Shown here: one piece after another, positions 27,668-36,857 of the stretch
How positions within the stretch are numbered: the stretch's first letter is position 1
Layout: every line of letters starts with the position of its first letter
Source: Actinomadura hallensis
Lineage (GTDB): Bacteria; Actinomycetota; Actinomycetes; Streptosporangiales; Streptosporangiaceae
DNA length: 64,000 nt
Direction of reading: 5' to 3'
Assembly: GCF_006716765.1 (NCBI RefSeq)
Contig: NZ_VFPO01000001.1
Coordinates: 1,054,001 to 1,118,000 of the forward strand
Notes under the pieces: generated by a model
What the model was told of the DNA's origin: nothing
The model's database searches: none
What the model saw: only the letters and a program-made list of their open reading frames with translations
Made by a program: the position numbers and the translations under genes

Positions 27668-27960
27668 AAGTCAGTACGACGACCGAGGTGCCTGCTGTGC
27701 AACATCCTCTGCCAGGCCGCCCCGATCAACGACAAGCTCAGCCCCCCCACGGCGCGTGTCCTCCCCGCGTGGAGCATGGTCCAGCCGCCATTGATGACCC
27801 GCGTCATCGCCCACCTGGAGGAACGCGGTCTCGTGGCGCGCCGCCCCCACCCGACGGCCGCCAGGTCGTGCTGAACTCGACCGAGGAGGGCGCCGCCCTG
27901 CTGGCGGACGAGTGCGGCAGATCGCTGACGGCCGACGCCGGCGCCGTTTCGGTGTCGGCG
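27668..27960 (+). pseudogene. Decayed MarR-family regulator
   Basis: One frame reads NDKLSPPTARVL and then VQPPLMTRVIAHLEERGLVAR, which is the recognition helix and wing of a MarR protein (compare the usual SPPTMTRV-ALEE-GLV pattern). A one-base loss in the C-rich run around 27844-27852 breaks the frame. In the next frame the protein continues as DGRQVVLNSTEEGAALLADE. About 15-20 residues between the two N-terminal motifs are missing, and neither end is intact. It looks like a dead paralogue rather than a sequencing error, because there is both a deletion and a frameshift. Confidence 0.6.
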
Positions 27961-28004
27961 ATCTCCACACCGCCAGCGTCCCCGCGGGGTGAGCCGCCAG
28001 GGCG

Positions 28005-28043
28005 GTGCCGTGTGGGGAGGGGGCGTGCCGTGTGGGGAGGGGG
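28005..28043. repeat. 20-bp direct repeat in G-rich tract
   Basis: GTGCCGTGTGGGGAGGGGG occurs at 28005-28023 and 28025-28043 exactly. Confidence 0.7.
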
Positions 28044-28124
28044 TGCTTCGGTTCGTGGGAGGGCTCGTCGTGTGCGGGGGAGGGCGTGGTCCCTCCGGGA
28101 GTGGGCTTGGGTGCTTTTGGCGGA

Positions 28125-28156
28125 GGGGTGGTGGAGGGGGTTTGGGGAGAGGTGGG
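28125..28156 (+). other. Predicted G-quadruplex motif
   Basis: Four runs (GGGG, GGGGG, GGGG, GGG) with loops of 7, 3 and 6 nt on the + strand. They lie within a strand-biased G/T-rich stretch upstream of hpf. Confidence 0.5.
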
Positions 28157-28513
28157 TGATTTTCTTCACGTTCGGGTGATCGTAGGGCAGGTTGTTACGG
28201 TCGGTAGTCGCCTGAGTGGGTCGTCCGGGGATGCTCCGGGTTGGTCGCGTCTCGCTCGGCCGTTGGCGGAGTGGAGGTCCGTGAAACTCACCGGCCGGTC
28301 AGTGCCTCCTGACCTGGGGTGGTGCGGAGGCCGCAACGGCTGCGCACGCGGGGGTTCACGGCATGTGATGGGGCGCCCGGGAGGCGGCCGGCGTGGCCGC
28401 TGCGCCAGGTTTCGATGACGGTCAGTGAGTTTTCCTGCGGCCACCCCCCTGACATTCGTGGCGGAAGGGGTTAGCGTTCCTGACATGGCACCCGCCCGGG
28501 TCCGTGGTTGCGT

Positions 28514-28552
28514 CGGACCGCAGTGCTCGTCAGGAGCACGACCGGTGGTCCG
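28514..28552 (+). other. Nested hairpin in hpf upstream region
   Basis: Outer arms CGGACC (28514-28519) and GGTCCG (28547-28552) enclose inner arms GTGCTC and GAGCAC with a 5-nt loop. It may be a leader RNA structure if transcription begins upstream; unproven. Confidence 0.4.
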
Positions 28553-28909
28553 GCTAGCCGATGCCAGGCGCAGGCGAAACGGCCCACGTAAGGCGACTTC
28601 TCGTCGACCGATCACGGTGCGCCTTAGAGGTAAGTCCTGCCCCGTCGGGGGGTCCGACATCCCCCGAGCAGGGAGAAGGGCAGTAGTGGCGAGAGCGCCG
28701 CGAACCCCTCAGCAGGCGGATGTGGGGACGAAGACCAGGTCGGCCGGGCGGGTGCGACCCACCGTCCTGTGGCGCCCGCCAGGGGCAAAGGTCCTTTTCC
28801 GCCTGTTTGTGACAAAAGTCGTCGCATGGTGCAGGTGACCGAAAATGGGAAGGATTTCATCAAGGATCCCAGGCAGGCCGACTCGCAACCGGGAGAAGGG
28901 GGGTCCCGC

Positions 28910-29566
28910 GTGAACATCACCGTGAGGGGCCGGCACACCGAGGTCAACGACAGGTTCCGTCGGCACGTCGACAACAAACTGGCCAAGATCGAGCGGCTCA
29001 ACCAGAAGGTCATCCGGGTGGACGTGGAGGTGTCCGAGGAACATAACCCGCGGCTCGCCGACCAGCGCGAAAGGGTCGAACTCACGATTCGCTCACGCGG
29101 CCCGGTGATCCGCGCCGAGGCCGCCGCGGACGACCGGTACGGAGCCCTCGACCTCGCCCTGGACAAGCTGGAGTCGCGGCTGCGCCGCGACGCCGAGCGG
29201 CGCAAGGGCCACGGCGGCAAGGGACGCGCGAAGCTCGCGACGATGGAGACGCTCCCCGAGGCGCTGCCGGAGCCCGTCAAGACCGCCCCCGAACCCGCCG
29301 GGCGCAAGGCCGCGGCGGCCACGAAGGCGCCGAAGGCCCCGCAGGACGAGAACGTCGTCCCGATCCCCATGGACGGGGACGGCCCCCTCGTCGTCCGCGA
29401 GAAGTACCACAAGGCGGAACCCATGGGCATCGAGCAGGCCCTTTTCGAGATGGAGCTGGTCGGCCACGACTTTTTCCTGTACCGCGACAAGGCCAACGGG
29501 CATCCCTCCGTCGTATACCGGAGGAGAGGCTGGGACTACGGAGTCATCAGGCTCGTCGAAGAGTGA
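28910..29566 (+). CDS. hpf: Ribosome hibernation promoting factor, long form
   Basis: Binds the 30S subunit and dimerises ribosomes in stationary phase. About 218 aa, the long two-domain form. The N-terminal S30AE domain reads NITVRGRHTEVNDRFRRHV and VDVEVSEEHNPR. A variable linker (Ala/Lys/Pro) follows, then a C-terminal dimerisation domain with IEQALFEMELVGHDFFLYR and YGVIRLVEE. GTG 28910 is chosen: GAGAAGGGGGG precedes it and it matches homologue N-termini. ATG 28826 in frame would add 28 residues. Position between comF and the LuxR-type regulator is conserved in Streptomyces. Confidence 0.93.
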   Translation: MNITVRGRHTEVNDRFRRHVDNKLAKIERLNQKVIRVDVEVSEEHNPRLADQRERVELTIRSRGPVIRAEAAADDRYGALDLALDKLESRLRRDAERRKGHGGKGRAKLATMETLPEALPEPVKTAPEPAGRKAAAATKAPKAPQDENVVPIPMDGDGPLVVREKYHKAEPMGIEQALFEMELVGHDFFLYRDKANGHPSVVYRRRGWDYGVIRLVEE

Positions 29567-29945
29567 TGCGGCACTCCCGTCACGTCACCGTCCGAAGCAT
29601 GTAATGATCTGAAAAGGCGTACCAGCCGATCCGCGGACGCGGTGGTCGGGGGAACCGGTGCGGCGCGAGCGCCGCTCGGCCGGCCGTACCGGGACCGTCC
29701 GGTCACCGTTCCGCGGCGGCGCGTCCCCGCGGGCCCCCGGACCCGCGGCGACCCTCCGGGAACCTCCCGGGACGCACGGAAGTTCTCCGGGACACACCCC
29801 GACCGAAAATCCCCGGGTCGCCCCGGGAGCCCCCTGGGTTCCCGAGGACGGCCCGTCGGAGAGCAAACCCTCCGGCAGATCCAGATCGCTGAAAACGCTG
29901 AATAGTGAAGGGGGGAAGCGGCGTCTCCTCCACGCCGCGACTCTG
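29567..29945. other. Spacer hpf-response regulator
   Basis: 379 bp. It contains a GCGGCG/CGCCGC hairpin (29660-29675), CCGGGA-rich repeats, and a purine-rich GAAGGGGGGAAG near 29907. A 14-codon frame from GTG 29905 ends in TGA 29947-29949, overlapping the regulator's GTG. No established gene. Confidence 0.4.
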
Positions 29946-30710
29946 GTGAGCGAGAATCCCGAGGCTCGCGACGCCGCGGCGGTACCCCGTCAGTCCGGCG
30001 CCCGCGCCACCCCCGCCGGCCGGGAGGCCGCGACGCCGGCCGGTACGGATCCGATCCGCGTGCTCATCGTCGACGACCATGCGCTGTTCCGCAGAGGTCT
30101 GGAGATGGTCCTCCAAGGCGAGGACGACATCGAGGTGATCGGCGAGGGCGGCGACGGGCACGAGGCCGTCGAGATGGCCGGCGACCTGCTGCCGGACGTC
30201 GTCCTGATGGACATCAGGATGCCGCGCCGCAGCGGGATCGAGGCGTGCACCGCCATCAAGGACGCCGCGCCCAGCGCGAAGATCGTCATGCTGACGATAA
30301 GCGACGAGGAGGAGGACCTCTTCGAGGCGATCAAGGCCGGCGCCAGCGGCTACCTGCTCAAGGAGATCTCCATCGACGAGGTCCCCCAGGCGGTCCGCGC
30401 CGTGCACGGCGGCCAGTCGCTGATCAGCCCGTCGATGGCGTCCAAGCTCATCACCGAGTTCGCCGCGCTCGCCAAGCGCAGCGAGGAGCGCACCCAGCAG
30501 GTGCCCGCGCCCCGCCTCACCGAACGCGAGATGGAGGTGCTGCGGCTCGTCGCCCGCGGCCTGGGCAACCGGGAGATCGCCCGCGAGCTGTTCATCTCCG
30601 AGAACACGGTGAAGAACCACGTCCGCAACATCCTGGAGAAGCTTCAGCTCCACTCCCGGATGGAGGCCGTCGTCTACGCCGTCCGGGAGAAGCTACTGGA
30701 GATCACCTGA
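29946..30710 (+). CDS. NarL/LuxR-family response regulator
   Basis: About 254 aa. The receiver domain has [15 protein letters not shown], phospho-acceptor Asp89 in [21 protein letters not shown] and GYLLKEIS. The C-terminal LuxR HTH has [23 protein letters not shown] and [20 protein letters not shown]. It matches the response regulator that sits between hpf and secA in Streptomyces. No cognate kinase is adjacent, so it may be an orphan. GTG 29946 is the only start before the receiver domain; it lacks a nearby SD and overlaps the end of a 14-codon upstream frame, suggesting translational coupling. The first 33 residues are variable. Confidence 0.9.
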   Translation: MSENPEARDAAAVPRQSGARATPAGREAATPAGTDPIRVLIVDDHALFRRGLEMVLQGEDDIEVIGEGGDGHEAVEMAGDLLPDVVLMDIRMPRRSGIEACTAIKDAAPSAKIVMLTISDEEEDLFEAIKAGASGYLLKEISIDEVPQAVRAVHGGQSLISPSMASKLITEFAALAKRSEERTQQVPAPRLTEREMEVLRLVARGLGNREIARELFISENTVKNHVRNILEKLQLHSRMEAVVYAVREKLLEIT

Positions 30711-30751
30711 GCGAAAGCCACCGGCAATCCGGTTTTGTCGGTGTCGTGCCG

Positions 30752-30757
30752 TAGCAT
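30752..30757 (+). promoter_or_regulatory. Putative -10 box of leaderless glycosylase gene
   Basis: TAGCAT lies 7 nt before the GTG at 30765, with no SD between. Confidence 0.35.
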
Positions 30758-30764
30758 CGCCCGC

Positions 30765-31949
30765 GTGGTGGAGGTTGAACTCAGCGCCGACGAGGCACGC
30801 CGGATCCAGCTGCGCGCCCAGGGCTTTCTGGGCACGCGCCAGAAGGGCGGCGTGCCGGCGATGCTGGAACGGCTCGGCGCCGTCCAGCTCGACACGATCT
30901 CCGTCCTGGCCAGGTCCCACGAGCTGGTGCCCTACGCGCGCCTGGGCCCGGTGGGCCGCACCGCGGTCGAGGACGCCTACTGGGGGCCCGGCGCCCCGAA
31001 GGCGTTCGAGTACTGGGCGCACGCCGCGTCCATCCTGCCGATGGACGAGTGGCCGCTGTTCGCCTTCCGCCGCCGCGCCTACCTGCGGCGCGGCCGGCGC
31101 TGGCACGAGGTCCCCGAGGACGTCTGCGACCGGATCCGCGACCGCCTGAAGACGGACGGCCCGCTGACGACGCGGGAGCTCGGCGGCGCCAAGGCCGGCG
31201 GCGAATGGTGGGACTGGAGCGAGCACAAGATCGGCATCGAGTGGCTGCTGGACGTCGGGGAGGTCGTCTGCGTCCGCCGCGTCGGCTGGCGGCGCGTCTA
31301 CGACCTCGCCGAACGGGCCGTCCCTCCCGAGCTTCTCGCGCAGGACCTTGACGACGACGCGTGCCTCACGGCCCTCGTCGCCCGCGCGGGCCGTGCCCTG
31401 GGCGTGGCGACACGCGGAGACCTCGCCGACTATTACCGCATCAAGCAGGACCAGGTGGACCGCGTGATCGACGGCACTGGACTGGTCCCCGTCGCGGTCG
31501 CCGGCTGGCCCCGTCGCGCCTGGGCGGACCCCGAGGCCCTCGCCCGCCCACCGCGCGGAAGGCACGTCACGACGCTGCTCTCCCCGTTCGACTCCCTCGT
31601 CTGGGACAGGGCACGGGCCTCCCGGGTCTTCGGCTTCGACCACCGCCTGGAGGCGTACGTCCCCAAGGCCAAGCGAGTCCACGGCTACTTCGCGATGCCG
31701 CTGCTCTCCGGCGGCCGCCTCCTGGGCCGTGTGGACCCCGCAAGAGAGGGCCGCACCCTTGTGGCCCGCCAGGCGTCCCTGGAACCTTGGGCCACCACCC
31801 CGGCCCGCCTGGAGACCTCAGTCACGGCCCTGGCCACAGCCCTGTGGCGCGCCGCAGCCTGGGTCGACTGCGACAACGTCCACGTAGACCGAACCGACCT
31901 CCCCCGCCCCCTCCTGACCAAGGCCCTGACCGACACAACTCCCACCTGA
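30765..31949 (+). CDS. AlkX/YcaQ-like DNA glycosylase (HTH_42 winged-helix family)
   Basis: 394 aa, the full length of the HTH_42 family, whose E. coli member AlkX (YcaQ) excises crosslinked and alkylated bases. The AlkX-type catalytic motif Q-hydrophobic-D is visible as QLD (41-43) within AVQLDTISVLARSHEL. Other family segments are AFEYWAHAASILPMDEWPLF, GPLTTRELGG, WWDWSEHKIGIEWLL, RGDLADYYRI and LLSPFDSLVWDR. The QLD rather than QxQ places it with AlkX, not with the AlkZ antibiotic self-resistance branch. GTG 30765 lacks an SD but follows a TAGCAT box. It often appears as a generic winged-helix protein in annotations. Confidence 0.85.
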   Translation: MVEVELSADEARRIQLRAQGFLGTRQKGGVPAMLERLGAVQLDTISVLARSHELVPYARLGPVGRTAVEDAYWGPGAPKAFEYWAHAASILPMDEWPLFAFRRRAYLRRGRRWHEVPEDVCDRIRDRLKTDGPLTTRELGGAKAGGEWWDWSEHKIGIEWLLDVGEVVCVRRVGWRRVYDLAERAVPPELLAQDLDDDACLTALVARAGRALGVATRGDLADYYRIKQDQVDRVIDGTGLVPVAVAGWPRRAWADPEALARPPRGRHVTTLLSPFDSLVWDRARASRVFGFDHRLEAYVPKAKRVHGYFAMPLLSGGRLLGRVDPAREGRTLVARQASLEPWATTPARLETSVTALATALWRAAAWVDCDNVHVDRTDLPRPLLTKALTDTTPT

Positions 31950-32094
31950 CCAACTCCGCCTCCAGCCCCCACGCCGCGTCGACGGCGGCGACGCGACGCC
32001 GACCGCGGCCGGCCGCTGCCGCCGCGCCACGCGGGGCGCCCGTGGTGCGCGCCGGGTCGTGCACCGCTGCCACCTGTCCGCCGGCGGTGCGGTC

Positions 32095-32196
32095 GGTGTG
32101 GTTCTGTGCCGGGCCTTGCGCTCTTGGTGCCCGGGCCGGGTCGGCTCGGCTGCCGAGCCGCGAGGGGTGGGGGCTGCAGTTCGCCGGTGCGCGTGG
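32095..32196. repeat. Long direct repeat, copy 1 (102 bp)
   Basis: Begins GGTGTGGTTCTGTGCC and ends GTTCGCCGGTGCGCGTGG. It matches copy 2 exactly 150 bp downstream with three substitutions and small indels. Confidence 0.8.
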
Positions 32197-32244
32197 CGGG
32201 CCGGGTTGTGTGCTGTGGCCGGTTGTCCGCTGTGCGGGGCGGTG

Positions 32245-32343
32245 GGTGTGGTTCTGTGCTGGGCCTTGCGCTCTTGGTGTCCGGGCCGGGTCGGCTCGGC
32301 TGCCGATCCAGCGAGGGGGGCTGCAGTTCGCCGGTGCGCGTGG
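32245..32343. repeat. Long direct repeat, copy 2 (99 bp)
   Basis: Begins GGTGTGGTTCTGTGCT and ends GTTCGCCGGTGCGCGTGG. Differences from copy 1 are two C-to-T changes, one G-to-T, a one-base insertion and a four-base deletion. Confidence 0.8.
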
Positions 32344-32439
32344 GGCGTGGGGGTGTCTCCGGCGTGGCGTGCGTGGTGAGGCTTGAAGCGGTCTTCGGTC
32401 CGGACGGCGCGTCAGCGCTTGAACGGGCGTGGGCGTGTT

Positions 32440-32463
32440 GGGGTGGGTGGGGTGATTCTGGGG
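32440..32463 (+). other. Short-loop G-quadruplex motif
   Basis: Runs GGGG-T-GGG-T-GGGG-N7-GGGG on the + strand. The loop lengths 1, 1 and 7 predict a stable parallel quadruplex. It lies between convergent gene ends. Confidence 0.55.
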
Positions 32464-32594
32464 TGAGGTGGGGGCTACCCCCGCCCGGGGTGTTGGGGGC
32501 GGGGGCAGCTTGTGTTGATCCGGGGATGGGCTTGGGGAATCGGCTGGGGTCGGTAGGCGTTCGTACCTGGTGAGTTCTGGGTTCCGACGAGCGG

Positions 32595-32933
32595 TCAGCC
32601 GTGGGGGGCCTGCTGGGGGTCCGTGGCCACGGGGCTGTCCAGGGACTCGCCCGCGGTGCCGCCGCGGCGCTTCGCGGTGCGGGAGCCGAAGACGGAGTAG
32701 TCGACGATCTCCGGGATGACACGCGGCGCGTCCACGACGACGTCGGAGAACAGGTGGACCATCCAGCTGACGGCGAGGCCGGCGACGATGATGCCGGCGC
32801 CGACCCAGAACATGATCCACATCGGGCCCAGGCAGAGCGCGACGCCGCCGACCACGAAACCGATGAAGATGATGCCGACGGCGATCCAGGAGGCCGGGCG
32901 ACCGGCATGCGATCCGTGGGACTGTTCGGACAT
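32595..32933 (-). CDS. HGxxPAAW-type small membrane protein
   Basis: 112 aa. The N-terminus has the family signature as HGSHAGRPASW, with Ser in place of the usual second Ala. Two membrane segments follow, about 15-34 (WIAVGIIFIGFVVGGVALCL) and 38-60 (MWIMFWVGAGIIVAGLAVSWMV), then a cytoplasmic tail with DAPRVIPEIVDYSVFGSRTAKRR. ATG 32933 has GGAGGGAG 6 nt upstream. It is divergent from secA over 180 bp. Function unknown; widespread in actinobacteria. Confidence 0.82.
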   Translation of the reverse strand: MSEQSHGSHAGRPASWIAVGIIFIGFVVGGVALCLGPMWIMFWVGAGIIVAGLAVSWMVHLFSDVVVDAPRVIPEIVDYSVFGSRTAKRRGGTAGESLDSPVATDPQQAPHG

Positions 32934-33013
32934 GGCGTCTCCCTCCGTGCTGTGACGACATCCTCTCCGGGACTCGCCGAATCAAACGGGAGGCCGCTTG
33001 GATTGCGCTGCGG

Positions 33014-33029
33014 AGTGACCTAGACCATT
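33014..33029 (+). promoter_or_regulatory. DasR-operator-like site upstream of secA
   Basis: AGTGACCTAGACCATT matches the 16-bp dre consensus AGTGGTCTAGACCACT at 13 of 16 positions, with an intact right half CTAGACCA. It overlaps the expected -35 position of the TACGAT box at 33042. Inferred; could be chance. Confidence 0.35.
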
Positions 33030-33041
33030 CTGGGACTCGCC

Positions 33042-33047
33042 TACGAT
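33042..33047 (+). promoter_or_regulatory. Putative secA -10 box
   Basis: TACGAT about 68 nt before the GTG start of secA; the -35 is weak (around 33019-33024). Confidence 0.4.
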
Positions 33048-33114
33048 GGGCATCGTACGTGTGGTGTGCGCGCCGCCTGAGCGGTGAACCACGATCTGCA
33101 AGGAGCCTTCGAGA

Positions 33115-35988
<2,874 letters not shown>

Positions 35989-36013
35989 ACAGCGCGTAGA
36001 CAGGCAGAACCGC

Positions 36014-36046
36014 GAAGCGGCCTCCCGGACACCGGGAGGCCGCTTT
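36014..36046 (+). terminator. secA terminator
   Basis: Perfect 14-bp stem AAGCGGCCTCCCGG / CCGGGAGGCCGCTT with an ACA loop, 26 nt after the secA stop. One extra G-T pair and a TTT follow. A textbook intrinsic terminator. Confidence 0.88.
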
Positions 36047-36105
36047 CGCATTGCCGCCGGCGAGCGCCACGCGGTGCCTCGCCGGTGGTCAGGGGCGGGC
36101 GGGCG

Positions 36106-36600
36106 TCACGGGGCGTGGGCCGTCGTCTCCAGGGCGGTGCAGCGCCAGCGGCCCCGGGAGTGGTCCAGGCGCAGGGCCAGGGCGTGGACCCGGCCTGCGA
36201 CGACCACGACCGCGGTCGCCTCGGCCGCCGCGGGCGTGGGGCGTTGCAGGCGGGTGGACAGGATTTTCGGCGGGACGATCCGCGCGCCGCGCCCGGGTCG
36301 CGACGCCCGGAGGCGGGTCATCTCGCGGCAAACGGGCGGCGCGGCGACCAGGGACAGCTGCGCGGCGGGGCGGGCGCCCGCGAGGACCTCGGCGATGAGC
36401 CGGACGGCCGCGTCCGCGACGGCGCGGACCTCCGCGTCCATCCCGTCCGCCGGTCGTACGAGGCGCAGGCCGGGTGGGCGGACCGGGGGCGGGGCCGGCG
36501 GTCGGAGCGCCAGGGCTCCATGGGTGGCGGTACCGGCCGGGGGCGCCGCCCGGTACCGGATGAAGCGGACGGCGGAGGGGCCGGATGGACGGTGACGCAT
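36106..36600 (-). CDS. Rv3235-family protein (DUF6459-like)
   Basis: 164 aa. Resembles the Rv3235-type protein found near secA in actinobacteria. Segment VRAVADAAVRLIAEVLAGARPAAQLSL, then RVHALALRLDHSRGRWRCTALE near the C-terminus, form the conserved core; the first half is Pro/Arg-rich. No catalytic motif or membrane segment is seen. ATG 36600 has an excellent AGGAGG 6 nt upstream. It converges on secA. Function unknown. Confidence 0.78.
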   Translation of the reverse strand: MRHRPSGPSAVRFIRYRAAPPAGTATHGALALRPPAPPPVRPPGLRLVRPADGMDAEVRAVADAAVRLIAEVLAGARPAAQLSLVAAPPVCREMTRLRASRPGRGARIVPPKILSTRLQRPTPAAAEATAVVVVAGRVHALALRLDHSRGRWRCTALETTAHAP

Positions 36601-36704
36601 GCGAAACCTCCTGGCTCGTTTCAAGACAGGAGTCGCGGGGGCCGCGAAAAATACGCGGCGGCCACATCCGGCCGGGCGTGTAACGCGGGGCCGGGTAGGT
36701 GAAA

Positions 36705-36734
36705 GCGGCGGGACGCCCGGGGGCGTCCCGCCGC
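36705..36734. other. Hairpin 1 of four-hairpin array
   Basis: Arms GCGGCGGGACGCCC and its complement, nearly touching (effective 13-bp stem). It is the most distal of four hairpins downstream of the PTS EIIC gene. Confidence 0.6.
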
Positions 36735-36744
36735 CTGGGAGCGA

Positions 36745-36772
36745 GTCCCGGACCGTGCGGGAAGTCCGGGAC
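36745..36772. other. Hairpin 2 of four-hairpin array
   Basis: GTCCCGGAC / GTCCGGGAC, 9 bp with a 10-nt loop. Confidence 0.55.
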
Positions 36773-36780
36773 CCTGGGAG

Positions 36781-36806
36781 CCGGGCCGGTGGGCCGACCG
36801 GCCCGG
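36781..36806 (-). terminator. Hairpin 3, likely terminator
   Basis: CCGGGCCGGT / ACCGGCCCGG, 10 bp with a 6-nt loop, about 50 nt beyond the EIIC stop. Confidence 0.55.
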
Positions 36807-36810
36807 GACG

Positions 36811-36847
36811 GGGGCGCCGCGGCGGATGAGGGGGACCGCGGCGCCCC
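36811..36847 (-). terminator. Hairpin 4, likely EIIC terminator
   Basis: GGGGCGCCGCGG / CCGCGGCGCCCC, perfect 12 bp with a 13-nt loop, 10 nt beyond the EIIC stop codon. Confidence 0.65.
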
Positions 36848-36857
36848 GAGGTGCGGA

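Larger units (their letters stand above)
27605..28909. other. Long spacer comF-hpf: MarR remnant, G-rich DNA, structured leader
   Basis: 1.3 kb without an intact gene. In order it holds a decayed MarR-type regulator (about 27668-27960), a G/T-rich strand-biased segment (about 28000-28170) with a 20-bp repeat and a G-quadruplex motif, and a leader segment before hpf with a nested hairpin at 28514-28552. Open frames here are fragmentary and lack ribosome sites. Confidence 0.6.
31950..32594. other. Convergent spacer rich in repeats
   Basis: 645 bp between two convergent genes. Open frames exist on both strands only because stops are rare at this GC; none has a ribosome site. It contains a 100-bp direct repeat pair and a G-quadruplex motif. 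Confidence 0.6.

Noticed and set aside
27567-28179. Open frames in the comF-hpf spacer as new genes
   Set aside because: One overlaps the decayed MarR gene and the rest runs into the G-rich repeat; no ribosome site or family signal.
32059-32573. Plus-strand frames across the 100-bp repeats, giving a repeated peptide
   Set aside because: No ribosome site; indels between copies shift the frame locally and substitutions show no codon-position bias.
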